Origin: Xenophilus arseniciresistens
Lineage (GTDB): Bacteria; Pseudomonadota; Gammaproteobacteria; Burkholderiales; Burkholderiaceae_C
Reading direction: 5' to 3'
DNA: 64,000 bases
NCBI RefSeq assembly: GCF_028023875.1
Contig: NZ_JAQIPB010000004.1
Coordinates: 62,001-126,000, forward strand
Shown here in pieces: positions 51,908 through 64,000 of the stretch. The position numbers were made by a program, and so were the translations under genes. Under the pieces are notes generated by a model. That model searched no databases. It was not told the DNA's origin and saw nothing but the letters and a program-made list of their open reading frames with translations. Each line of letters opens with the position of its first letter. Within the stretch, counting starts at the first letter, position 1.

Positions 51908-53221
51908 TCAGGCAGGATGGGCCTGCTTGGTTCTGGGTTGGGTAAAGCGCAGCACGCTGTCCGCCTCATCCTGCAGAGGCATCTTCCCCGCCTCTAGGTC
52001 ATCCAGGAAATCGGCCCACTGCTGCACCATCGTCTTGCGCTGGACCAGGAAGACCGCGCGGTCGTAGCTGCCGCCCAGTTCCTCGTCCGACACGTGCGCC
52101 AGGTGGCGCTCGATGACGTCCGGGTCCCAGCCCAGGTACTCCCGGATCATGGTCCGCGCGGTGGCGCGGAAGCCGTGGCCGGTGATCTGCTCCTTCGTGT
52201 CGTAGCCCATCGTGCGCAAGGCCGCGTTGATGGTGTTGTCGCTGATGTAGCGACTCTTCTCCGAACGGCGCGACATGCTGCGGAAGATCGGCCCCACCGG
52301 GCCCGTCAGCGGATGCAAGTCCCGAAGGATTTCCATCGCCTGCCGCGGCAGCGGCACCAGATGCGCCGGCGTGCGGCTGTCGCGCTTCTGCCATTCGCGC
52401 AGCTTCATCTTCTCGGGCGGGCAACGCCACAGCTCATCATCGAGATGGATGTCCTCCCATTCGGCAAGGCGCAACTGGCCAGGGCGCTGGAAGATCATCG
52501 GTGCCAGCCGTAGCGCGCAGCGCGTGATGAAGGCACCGTTGTAGTCGCGGATGTCACGCAGCAACTGCCCGAGTTGCGCGGGATCGGTGATGGCGGCGTA
52601 GTGCCGGCTGCGTGGCGCCGGCAGGCCGCCGGTGTTCTTATTGACGAAGTTCCTGGCCGGCTCCAGGGCACCAACGTCCACCGCGTACTGGTACACGTGC
52701 TGCACCGCCTCGCGGACGCGCTGCGCAGTCTCCAAGTTGCCGCGGTCCTTGATGCGGTGCAGGCATCGCACGATTTCGGTCGGGGCAATTTTCTCGATGG
52801 GCCGGTCACCAACCCAGGGGAAGGCGTGGATCTCCAGGTGCCGGATGACCTTGTCGGCATAACCGCTCGACCATTGCCTGTCCTTCCTGGCGCTAGCGAC
52901 CCAGGCGCGCGCCAGCAGTGCGAAGGTGTTCAGCGCCGCAACACGCTCCTGCTCTTCGCGCTGCCGACGCACTTCCTTGAGGTCCTGTCCGCTCGCGCGC
53001 ACGCTGCTGGCCTCGTAGGCCTTGGCGCGCGCCTGCGCCAGCGTCACGGCGGGGTATGGCCCGAGCCCGAGCTTGATGGTCTTTCCGTCCTTGTCGTAGC
53101 GGTAGATCCATGCCTTCCCATTGCTGCGCACGCGCAGGAACAGGTTGTCGCCATCGTTGAGGAAGAACTCCTTCGGCCCCGGCTTGGTCGCCTTGATTTG
53201 CGTCTCGCTCAGCAGTCCCAT
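51908..53221 (-). CDS. int: P4-type tyrosine recombinase (ICE integrase)
   Basis: 437 residues. The N-terminal DUF4102 arm-binding domain contains LNDGDNLFLRVRSNGKAWIY and LGLGPYPAVTLAQARAKA. Catalytic residues are Arg246 in FQRPGQLR, His349 and Arg352 in HGFRAT, His373 in ERHLAH and Tyr386 in GGSYDRA. It lies 180 bp from tRNA-Phe and should recombine the ICE into the tRNA's 3' end. Length and motifs are intact, so it is probably active. Confidence 0.95.
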   Translation of the reverse strand: MGLLSETQIKATKPGPKEFFLNDGDNLFLRVRSNGKAWIYRYDKDGKTIKLGLGPYPAVTLAQARAKAYEASSVRASGQDLKEVRRQREEQERVAALNTFALLARAWVASARKDRQWSSGYADKVIRHLEIHAFPWVGDRPIEKIAPTEIVRCLHRIKDRGNLETAQRVREAVQHVYQYAVDVGALEPARNFVNKNTGGLPAPRSRHYAAITDPAQLGQLLRDIRDYNGAFITRCALRLAPMIFQRPGQLRLAEWEDIHLDDELWRCPPEKMKLREWQKRDSRTPAHLVPLPRQAMEILRDLHPLTGPVGPIFRSMSRRSEKSRYISDNTINAALRTMGYDTKEQITGHGFRATARTMIREYLGWDPDVIERHLAHVSDEELGGSYDRAVFLVQRKTMVQQWADFLDDLEAGKMPLQDEADSVLRFTQPRTKQAHPA

Positions 53222-53360
53222 CTCGTACCCCGTACCCCCGAGGGGCGTTTTTCATGGGATCACTCTAGGGGACGGTGCGGGGTACGGGCAAATCGGGGAT
53301 GTAACGGAACAAGTTGGGACGTTGTGAGCGAGATTTCGGAGCTAAGTCCTTGTCGCACAA

Positions 53361-53391
53361 ACAAAAACGCCTAGTCGGGAGGGACTAGGCG
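53361..53391 (-). terminator. Intrinsic terminator downstream of tRNA-Phe
   Basis: On the minus strand CGCCTAGTC-CCTCCC-GACTAGGCG forms a perfect nine-base-pair hairpin followed by TTTTTGTTTG. It starts ten bases after the tRNA 3' end. It would end tRNA-Phe transcription before the ICE integrase. Confidence 0.85.
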
Positions 53392-53400
53392 TAGAAGGGA

Positions 53401-53476
53401 TGGTGGCCTGGGACGGAATCGAACCATCGACACGCGGATTTTCAATCCGCTGCTCTACCAACTGAGCTACCGGGCC
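53401..53476 (-). tRNA. tRNA-Phe (GAA)
   Basis: 76 bases with encoded CCA. Anticodon GAA sits in the loop TTGAAAA with stem GCGGA/TCCGC. D arm, T arm and variable loop are normal. The acceptor stem reads GGCCCGG at the 5' end and CCAGGCC at the 3' end, giving a C5/A68 mismatch. The 3' end faces the integrase gene, so it is the probable attachment site. Confidence 0.96.
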
Positions 53477-53528
53477 TTTTGGCTTTCTCCTCTGAGTTCT
53501 GCGTCAGCATCATCAGCGGAGCCTCGCA

Positions 53529-54224
53529 TTATATGGCGTTTTTGCGGCCGCGCGAGAGGTCCACGCCCAATTGTTTGAGTTTTCTGTAGAGGTGGGTGCG
53601 CTCCAGGCCCGTCTTCTCGGCCACGCGGGTCATGGAGCCGTTCTCCATCGCGAGGTGGTATTCGAAGTAGGCCTTCTCGAAACCATCGCGCGCCTCGCGC
53701 AGCGGTCGGTCCAGGTCGAAGCTCTGCTGCGATTGCGGGCCCACCTCCTGAACAGCCGTGACGGGCGGCAGCGCCGCAAGCAGGCTGGCACTGCCGCTGG
53801 TGACCACGGGCGTGAAGCTCTGGGTGGGTGGCACCACGGCGGCCGCGGCACGGCGCGCGTCTTCACGCGCCAGGCCCTGCTCCACCGACTTCAGCAGCTT
53901 CTGCAGCGTGATGGGTTTTTCAAGGAACGCGAAGGCGCCGATACGCGTGGCCTCCACGGCCGTGTCGATGGTGGCGTGGCCGCTCATCATGATCACGGGC
54001 ATGCCCAGCAGGTTGGCGGCCGACCACTCCTTGAGCAGCGTCACGCCGTCGGTGTCGGGCATCCAGATGTCGAGCAGCACCAGATCGGGTCGGGCGCGCT
54101 GGCGGGCGGCGCGTGCTTCCGAGGCGTTCTCCGCCAGCTCGACGTTGTGGCCTTCGTCGTTGAGGATTTCGAAGAGCAGGTCACGAATGCCCAACTCGTC
54201 GTCGACCACGAGGATGTTTGCCAT
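53529..54224 (-). CDS. Short NtrX-like response regulator without AAA+ domain
   Basis: 231 residues from the ATG at 54224. The receiver domain (about 2-120) has acidic residues in ILVVDDE, the phospho-acceptor Asp in LVLLDIWMPDTDG, and Lys in FAFLEKP. The C-terminus has a Fis-type HTH (MTRVAEKTGLERTHLYRKLK). The central sigma-54-activating AAA+ domain of full NtrX is absent; a Pro/Ala/Ser-rich linker stands there. It cannot activate sigma-54 promoters by itself. The cognate kinase gene lies 64 bases upstream. Confidence 0.92.
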   Translation of the reverse strand: MANILVVDDELGIRDLLFEILNDEGHNVELAENASEARAARQRARPDLVLLDIWMPDTDGVTLLKEWSAANLLGMPVIMMSGHATIDTAVEATRIGAFAFLEKPITLQKLLKSVEQGLAREDARRAAAAVVPPTQSFTPVVTSGSASLLAALPPVTAVQEVGPQSQQSFDLDRPLREARDGFEKAYFEYHLAMENGSMTRVAEKTGLERTHLYRKLKQLGVDLSRGRKNAI

Positions 54225-54288
54225 GAATGAAGTTAGTTCCTTGCTGTGCGTCTGCCTGTGCGCGTCACCGGCAGGGGTTCGCGCCCAC

Positions 54289-56589
54289 TCAGCTCGCCGG
54301 GGTTGTGCCGCCGTCCGGGCCCGCAGGGCCGGCGCGGCGATCCCCTGTCGCGGCAAATGATAGCGAGACTTGCGCGCCGGCCACATGCCCGTCACCCATG
54401 CGGTTGTTCAGTTCCACACGGGCGCCATGCTCGTCCGCAATTTTCTTGACCACGGCCAGTCCCAGGCCGGTGCCTTTGCTCTTGGTTGTGACGTAAGGCT
54501 CGAAAGCCCGCTTGAGAATGGGGTCCGCGAAGCCCGGGCCGCTGTCCTGCACGATCAGCCGCACGCGCTGGCCCGAGTCGGACATGCGGGTGCGAATGAG
54601 CACGGGCGGCAGATTCGGGGCCTGCGCCATGCCCTCGGTGGCGTCCTGCGCGTTTTGCAACAGGTTGTGAATCACCTGCCGCAGCTGCTGCGCATCGCCC
54701 AGGATGGGTGGGCAGCGCGGGTCCAGTTCGGCCTGCACGGGGACCTTGGCGTTCTCGCTGCCATAGAGCTGCAGCACGTCGCTGACCAGGGCGTTGAGGT
54801 CCACGGGCTTGAGTTCGGCGGCGGGCAGGCGCGCGTAGTCGCGGAATTCATTGACCAGCCGCTTCATCGCGTCGACCTGATCGACGATGGTGCGCACCGA
54901 CTTGCTGAGCACGGCCTCTTCAGGAGAGTCCAGCTTGCCTGCGAGCTTCATGGCCAGGCGCTCGGCCGAGAGCTGGATGGGCGTGAGCGGATTCTTGATC
55001 TCGTGCGCCAGCCGGCGCGCCACCTCGCCCCAGGCCTGCGCGCGCTGGGCCGAGACGATTTCGGAGATGTCGTCCAGCACCAGCAGCCGAAGGGCGCCGG
55101 GCAGGCGGGCGCCGCGCGCCACGATGCTCACCGCGTCGTGGGCCACACCGCCGCCGCGGGCGTGCAGTTCGAAGGCGTGCTGCCAATGGTCCAGGCCATG
55201 CTGGGCAGCGTCGGACTCGAAGTCTTCGAAGCGCTGCTGCACCGCCAGCGCAAACTCGGCCAGGCCCGGCACTTCGGCCAGCGGCTTGCCCTCGAAGGCG
55301 GCCACGGGCGCGCGCAGCACGCGCGTGGCGCCGGGGTTGGTCGACATGATCGCGCCGCCCGAATCGAGCACCATCACGCCTGCCGTGAGGTTGTCCTGGA
55401 TGGTCTGCAGGTTGGCGCGCGCAGCGTCCAGTTCGCGCAGGCTGCGCTCCACTGCCATGCGTGCATCGGCCAGCTGCTGCGTCATGTCGGCGAAGGATCG
55501 CGTGAGGCCGCCCAGCTCGTCGCGCCCCTGAAAGACGGGCGTGGGCCGCAGGTCGCCTGCGGCCACCTGGCGCACCCCTTCGGCCAGCACCAGCAGCGGG
55601 CGCGCGAGCTGGTTGCCGAACAGCACCGCCAGCAGCACCGCCCCGAACACGGCCAGGAACAGGCACAGCGTCAGGGTGCCGATGTACATGCGCCTCAGGC
55701 CTTCGCGCGCCACGGCGCGCTCCTGGTATTCGCGGTTGGCCTCCTGCACGGCCAGCGCATTGCTGACCACGGCCGAAGGCAGCGGCTGGCTGATCTGCAG
55801 ATAGCGCGGCTCGCTGCCCACCAGTTCGAAACCCGGGCGCGGCACCTGGGCCAGCGCCTTGATGCTGGGCATCACCGACGGGCCGCCGGGCGTGGCGGCC
55901 TCATCGAGCCCTTCGACGAAGGCCAGCGCGCGGTCCACGCGCACCTGCCGCAACTGCTGCAGGCCGGGCCGGTCGGGCGTGAGCTCGAAGCGCGAGGAAC
56001 CGGCCATGGCGATGAGCTGCCCATTGGAGCTCCAGAGCACGGCGTTGCTCGCGCCCAGCTGCGCGCGCAGCCGATCCAGCGCCAGCGCGGCGCCGGCATC
56101 GGGCACCTGCGACATCTGGATGCCCGCCACGCGCGCCTTGTTGGCCAGGTCGTCGGTCAGTGAATCGAGCGTGGCGCGCCCCAGGTTCAGGCCCGCATCC
56201 AGCGCGCCTTCCACCTTCACGTCGAACCAGCTTTCGATGGAGCGCGAGACGAACTGGTAGGACACCGTGTAGACCAGGATGCCCGGCACCACGCCCACCA
56301 GCGCGAAGATGGCCGCCAGCTTGACCAGCAGCCGGCTGCCGAACTTGCCCTGGCGCAGCCGGCGCCACAGCCGCAGCGCCATCCAGCCGATGACCAGCAT
56401 CAGCAGACCGGCCACGACCATGTTGAGGGTGAACAGCCGCGCGTAGTTGCGTTCGTAGAGCGCGCGGTTGTTGGTGGCCTGGGCCAGCATGAAGATCAGC
56501 ACCAGGCCGATGCCGGCCATGGTGGCAATGCCCACGCCCACACCCCAGCGCACGCCTCGCGAACGACGCGGGGCGAGCGCGCTGCTCAA
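54289..56589 (-). CDS. NtrY-like membrane sensor histidine kinase
   Basis: 766 residues. Start is TTG at 56589, overlapping the DUF4390 stop as TTGA; the first in-frame ATG is 23 codons later. Membrane segments lie at about 15-35, 46-70, 88-110 and 305-330, followed by HAMP and PAS domains. The phospho-His is in LAHEIKNPLTPIQLSAERL. N and G boxes are NLLQNAQDA, DSGPGF and GTGLGLAVVKKI. It should sense an envelope or nitrogen/redox cue and phosphorylate the short regulator downstream. Confidence 0.93.
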   Translation of the reverse strand: MSSALAPRRSRGVRWGVGVGIATMAGIGLVLIFMLAQATNNRALYERNYARLFTLNMVVAGLLMLVIGWMALRLWRRLRQGKFGSRLLVKLAAIFALVGVVPGILVYTVSYQFVSRSIESWFDVKVEGALDAGLNLGRATLDSLTDDLANKARVAGIQMSQVPDAGAALALDRLRAQLGASNAVLWSSNGQLIAMAGSSRFELTPDRPGLQQLRQVRVDRALAFVEGLDEAATPGGPSVMPSIKALAQVPRPGFELVGSEPRYLQISQPLPSAVVSNALAVQEANREYQERAVAREGLRRMYIGTLTLCLFLAVFGAVLLAVLFGNQLARPLLVLAEGVRQVAAGDLRPTPVFQGRDELGGLTRSFADMTQQLADARMAVERSLRELDAARANLQTIQDNLTAGVMVLDSGGAIMSTNPGATRVLRAPVAAFEGKPLAEVPGLAEFALAVQQRFEDFESDAAQHGLDHWQHAFELHARGGGVAHDAVSIVARGARLPGALRLLVLDDISEIVSAQRAQAWGEVARRLAHEIKNPLTPIQLSAERLAMKLAGKLDSPEEAVLSKSVRTIVDQVDAMKRLVNEFRDYARLPAAELKPVDLNALVSDVLQLYGSENAKVPVQAELDPRCPPILGDAQQLRQVIHNLLQNAQDATEGMAQAPNLPPVLIRTRMSDSGQRVRLIVQDSGPGFADPILKRAFEPYVTTKSKGTGLGLAVVKKIADEHGARVELNNRMGDGHVAGAQVSLSFAATGDRRAGPAGPDGGTTPAS

Positions 56590-57194
56590 GGCTGGACCTC
56601 CACCTGCAGCCGCGCCGACTGCTCCACGGCCAGGTCCCAGCCCGACTGCCCCATCAGCCCGATCTGGAAGGGCCGCGGCAGTTGCGAGGTGTCGAGCCGG
56701 AAGCGGAACACGACGGGCTGCTCGCGCTCCTCGCCGATCTCGCGCGCATCGCCCAGGCGCAGGCGGCCGATGCGGCCCACGGCGTCCAGCGCCTGCTGCA
56801 GGGTGTCGAAGTTCTGGTTCAGCGTGACGCCGGCCACGGCGCTGGAGATGGGCACGGGCGAGACGCTGAGCCGCCAGCGCCGCGTGAGCGGCTGGTAGGC
56901 CAGCCGCATGTGCCGCGTGCCGTGCGCCACGCGCTGGTTCAGCCAGTACCAGCGTTCGCGGATGATTTCGGCCTCGGCCACGAAGTGCAGCGCGATGCCC
57001 TTGTCGAGCACGTCCTGCACCGCCTCGGGCAAGGCCAGGCGCAGCACCGCGCTGAGGTAGAGCTCGTCGCCCGTGCGCTCCAGCCGCATCTGGGCCAGCA
57101 CGGCATCCTGCGCCTGCGCGCCCTGCGCGGGCAGCAGCAAAGCCGCGCCCAGACCCAGGCCCATGCTCAGAAGGCGCCGGCGCTGCAAATCCAT
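56586..57194 (-). CDS. DUF4390 family secreted protein
   Basis: 202 residues from the ATG at 57194, four bases after the rsmB stop. A Tat- or Sec-like signal with MDLQRRRLLSMGLGLG at the start ends near AQA (29). The mature part is beta-rich (LYLSAVLRLALPEAVQDVL; WRLSVSPVPISSAVAG). DUF4390 genes usually sit between rsmB and an NtrY-like kinase in Betaproteobacteria. It may be a periplasmic partner of the kinase; that is inference from gene order. Confidence 0.9.
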   Translation of the reverse strand: MDLQRRRLLSMGLGLGAALLLPAQGAQAQDAVLAQMRLERTGDELYLSAVLRLALPEAVQDVLDKGIALHFVAEAEIIRERWYWLNQRVAHGTRHMRLAYQPLTRRWRLSVSPVPISSAVAGVTLNQNFDTLQQALDAVGRIGRLRLGDAREIGEEREQPVVFRFRLDTSQLPRPFQIGLMGQSGWDLAVEQSARLQVEVQP

Positions 57195-57198
57195 GCCT

Positions 57199-58569
57199 TC
57201 AGGCGGGTGGCTTTTGCAGCAGGGCGTAGAAGAAGCCGTCGTGCTCACCCAATGCATTGTCCGGGAGGCCGCGCGCGCCACCGCCGCCCTGGGGCAGCAA
57301 ATGGCCGGGCGAAGGCAGCAGGCGGGCCCTGCTGTTGCGCGCAAGAAACGCTTCGATCTGCTGCTCGCCCTCTTCACGGAACACCGAACAGGTGCAGTAC
57401 AGCAGGCGCCCACCAGGCCGCACCGTGGGCCACAGGGCCTCCAGCAGCATCGACTGCTGCACGGCCAGTTGCTGCACATCGCTTTCGCGGCGCAGCCAGC
57501 GCACGTCGGGATGGCGGCGCACGATGCCCGACGCCGTGCAGGGCGCATCCAGCAGCACGCCGTCGAAGAAGCGGCCGTCCCACCAGTCCTGCGTGCGCGC
57601 GGCGTCGGCCACCTTCACCTGCGCGCTCAGGCCCAGGCGGCCCAGCGTGTCGTCGATGCGGCGCGCGCGCTGCGCATCGACCTCCAGGGCCAGCACTTCG
57701 GCCGGGCCCTGCACGCGCTCGAGCAGATGGGCCGTCTTGCCGCCGGGTGCGGCGCAGGCATCGAGCAGGCGCAGCGGCGCGCCGGGCTGCGCGCTCTGCA
57801 GGCCTTCGAGCAGCAGCGGTGCGGCCAGTTGCGCCGCCGCATCCTGCACCGAGAATTCGCCCGCATCGAAGCCCGGCAGGCGCTGCACCGGCCGGGCCTG
57901 CGCCAGTTGCAGACCCGATTCAGCCACGCGCCGCGCCGCGATGCCCTGTGCGGCCAGCGCGGGCAGGTAGGCGTCCACACGCGTGCGCCGCGCGTTGATG
58001 CGCAGCGTCAGCGGCGCGGCGCCGTTGTCGGCTTCGAGCACGCGCTGCCAGGCCCGGGGGTGGTCCTTTCGCACGCGCTCGATCCACCAGCGCGGGTGGT
58101 TCCACAGGGCCACGGGCTCATGGGCGGTGGCGGCCAGCAGCTCTTCGCGCTCGCGCAGAAAACGGCGCAGGCAGGCATTGATGAAACTGGCCTGCGCGCG
58201 CGTGCCGGGCTGGCGCTTGGCGGCCTCCACCGTCTGGTCGACCAGGGTGAAGGGCTCATAGGGCGACAGCGCCGGGTCCCAGCCCAGGGCCAGGGCAGCG
58301 CACAGCAGGGCATCGGCGGCGGGCGGCGGCGTGCGCGCGGCCAGTCGGCGGCGCAGCGCCTCGCCACGGCCCCACCAGCGCAGCGCCTGAAAGACCAGGG
58401 CCTGCACGCCAGGGCGCAGGCCGGCATCGACACGCTCCAGTGCGGCCGTGGCAGAGCTGCCGCCGCGCACGGCCGCCAGCACGCCGGCGGCCTGCTGCAA
58501 CTGCTGCCACAACGGGGGGGCCAGGGGAGATGAAGGCGAATGAACGCCCGGGACGGAAGCTTCGGACAA
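57199..58569 (-). CDS. rsmB: 16S rRNA (cytosine-967-C5)-methyltransferase RsmB
   Basis: 456 residues. The NusB-like RNA-binding domain occupies about 15-160 and the SAM-dependent domain the rest. SAM motif I is LLDACAAPGGKTAHL, and the catalytic cysteines are in LLDAPCTASG and CTCSVF. It methylates C967 of 16S rRNA with SAM. The start is TTG at 58569, as no ATG fits nearby; the first residues are variable, so it may be slightly shorter. Confidence 0.94.
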   Translation of the reverse strand: MSEASVPGVHSPSSPLAPPLWQQLQQAAGVLAAVRGGSSATAALERVDAGLRPGVQALVFQALRWWGRGEALRRRLAARTPPPAADALLCAALALGWDPALSPYEPFTLVDQTVEAAKRQPGTRAQASFINACLRRFLREREELLAATAHEPVALWNHPRWWIERVRKDHPRAWQRVLEADNGAAPLTLRINARRTRVDAYLPALAAQGIAARRVAESGLQLAQARPVQRLPGFDAGEFSVQDAAAQLAAPLLLEGLQSAQPGAPLRLLDACAAPGGKTAHLLERVQGPAEVLALEVDAQRARRIDDTLGRLGLSAQVKVADAARTQDWWDGRFFDGVLLDAPCTASGIVRRHPDVRWLRRESDVQQLAVQQSMLLEALWPTVRPGGRLLYCTCSVFREEGEQQIEAFLARNSRARLLPSPGHLLPQGGGGARGLPDNALGEHDGFFYALLQKPPA

Positions 58570-58652
58570 GATGTGGGAATGTTAAGCGCTGCGTGCTGCG
58601 CCGCCGCATATGGGCGCACGCCCTTCAGGGACTGGCGAAGGCCGACGGCGCG

Positions 58653-59297
58653 TCAGTACAGCGGCGCGGCAGCGCGCCAGCGAAAGACCCAGGCCAGCAG
58701 GGCGGCCGGGAACTGCGAGATGGCCGCGTTGTATTGCGCCACGGCGTTGTTGAACTGGGCGCGCTTGATCTCGATGAGCGCCGTGGGTTCGGGCCAGCCC
58801 AGCGGCACGACCTCGTCGCTGCTCGAACGCCCGCCCGCCGGCAGCAAGGGCGCGGGCCTGGACAAGGTGCCGTCGGCCGCGAAGGCGATGACCGATTCGG
58901 GATGCAGCCGCTCCCACGCGCCCAGCATCACATGCAAGGCGGTGCGCAGCGCGGCCATGGCCTCGGGCTCGAGGGGCCGGGCGCGGGTGGCATCCAGCAT
59001 GGCCAGCAACTGGGCGTTGGCGGCCTGCATGGAACCCAGCTCGGCGCGGGTCCATGCGCCTTGCGGCGGCGGCGCGTCGCCCGGCTCGGCCTTCAGCTGC
59101 CCGGCCAGCGCCTGCTGCTGGAGCGCCACCTGGCCCTGCACATAGTCGATCTGGCGCATCACCAGCGCGTCGAGCGCGCCATAGGCCTGCACGGCGGCCG
59201 AGCGCAGCCGCACCAGCCGGTTGTGGGCCCCCACGAACCAGAACAGCAGCACGGCCGCCAGGCCCCACATCAGCAGCGATTCGATCCACGCCTTCAT
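58653..59297 (-). CDS. LemA-like membrane protein
   Basis: 214 residues from the ATG at 59297 with AGGGA upstream. One membrane helix lies at about 4-24. VGAHNRLVRLRSAAVQAYGA and the C-terminal FNNAVAQYNAAISQFPAALL correspond to the conserved start and end of LemA, with a long helical middle. LemA proteins are cytoplasmic-membrane anchored four-helix bundles of unclear role. It lies downstream of rpoC beyond a strong hairpin. Confidence 0.85.
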   Translation of the reverse strand: MKAWIESLLMWGLAAVLLFWFVGAHNRLVRLRSAAVQAYGALDALVMRQIDYVQGQVALQQQALAGQLKAEPGDAPPPQGAWTRAELGSMQAANAQLLAMLDATRARPLEPEAMAALRTALHVMLGAWERLHPESVIAFAADGTLSRPAPLLPAGGRSSSDEVVPLGWPEPTALIEIKRAQFNNAVAQYNAAISQFPAALLAWVFRWRAAAPLY

Positions 59298-59383
59298 TTC
59301 CCTGCCCTCCTCGGTCAATGGCACACCCAACGTCTTCTTGTTCGCCTGTTCCTCGCGCCCGCCTGCACCCGGCGTGCATGTGG

Positions 59384-59420
59384 CAACGCCCTCCTCCGGT
59401 GACCCGGAAGGAGGGCGTTG
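59384..59420 (-). terminator. Strong hairpin after rpoC
   Basis: CAACGCCCTCCT (59384-59395) pairs perfectly with 59409-59420, and inner CCGG/CCGG extends it to 16 pairs with one bulge. It begins 57 bases beyond the rpoC stop. There is no T-run on the minus side, so termination may need more than the hairpin. It probably ends or stabilises the rpoBC message. Confidence 0.65.
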
Positions 59421-59477
59421 AAAGGCCGTTCATGCACGGCTTTGCTCAGGCGGCGTCAGCATGACGCCGGGCGCCTT

Positions 59478-63707
<4,230 letters not shown>

Positions 63708-63731
63708 AAGACTCTTTCCTCTTCTTCCTGA

Positions 63732-64000
<269 letters not shown>

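Larger units (their letters stand above)
1..53400. mobile_element. Tn4371-type ICE at tRNA-Phe (left end outside window)
   Basis: A conjugative element with the Tn4371-family gene order: recombinase, ParB/DUF932/DUF736 block, RepA, ParA, DUF2840, TraF, relaxase, cargo, TraG, CopG, TrbB to TrbI. The right boundary is placed at the 3' end of tRNA-Phe because the P4-type integrase gene lies next to it and the genes beyond are housekeeping. The second attachment site is not in the window, so total size is unknown. The combination differs from the Tn4371 prototype, whose integrase does not use a tRNA gene. The boundary position is an inference; the gene content is seen directly. Confidence 0.88.

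Noticed and set aside
54289-56163. Plus-strand frame over the NtrY-like kinase gene
   Set aside because: Antisense shadow of a clear histidine kinase, with no domain of its own.

Overview
The window is 64 kb of GC-rich betaproteobacterial DNA. It looks like Comamonadaceae (Acidovorax/Comamonas/Delftia-like), judged from protein style and the chromosomal order rpoB-rpoC-LemA-rsmB-DUF4390-NtrY-like-short response regulator-tRNA-Phe. Almost every gene is on the minus strand.

Positions 1 to about 53,400 are most of an integrative and conjugative element (ICE) with a Tn4371-type backbone. Its right end lies at the 3' end of tRNA-Phe (53401-53476), beside a P4-type tyrosine recombinase (51908-53221). 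The left end lies outside the window. Read from the integrase leftwards, the element contains: an antitoxin-like HTH gene with DUF2200; AbiEi/AbiEii; a decayed AlpA; a putative DUF6035/CoiA-like nuclease; HipBA; an intact AlpA; a zinc-ribbon protein; an NTF2-like gene between two 128-bp direct repeats; DUF932; a large ParB; an FlK-like thioesterase; DUF736; two DUF2958 paralogues around an XRE regulator; DUF2285; an AlpA-like HTH; RepA; iterons with an AT-rich stretch; ParA; a ribbon-helix-helix protein; DUF2840; TraF; and the relaxase.

The usual Tn4371 cargo slot between relaxase and traG (about 11.3-29.9 kb) holds a catabolic island. Its left half is a ten-gene minus-strand operon: a DapA-family lyase, a complete polar amino-acid ABC importer, a class V aminotransferase-like PLP enzyme, an atypical SDR, RidA, an RraA-like aldolase and a second binding protein. 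A divergent LysR gene precedes it, with two nearly identical T-N11-A boxes in the shared promoter region. An IS3-family element separates this from a second, less GC-rich block: a D-tartrate-dehydratase-like enolase-superfamily enzyme, two Bug/TctC binding proteins without TctAB, an AstE/AspA amidohydrolase, an intact LysR gene and a decayed LysR gene. I infer uptake and breakdown of amino-acid-like or hydroxy-dicarboxylate compounds; the substrate cannot be read from sequence.

The leftmost 11 kb encode coupling protein TraG, a CopG-like regulator and the mating-pair apparatus TrbB-C-D-E-J-K-L-F-G-I (TrbI cut by the window edge). Many neighbours share 4-bp stop/start overlaps, indicating one transfer operon.

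From 53,401 to 64,000 is ordinary chromosome: tRNA-Phe with a terminator, a short NtrX-like regulator, an NtrY-like kinase, DUF4390, rsmB, a LemA-like protein, rpoC and the end of rpoB. Points most worth a second look are the ten-gene operon, the iteron origin candidate, a duplicated structured leader upstream of two ICE genes, the 128-bp repeats around the NTF2-like gene, the duplicated AlpA around hipBA, and the C5/A68 mismatch in the tRNA that bounds the ICE.
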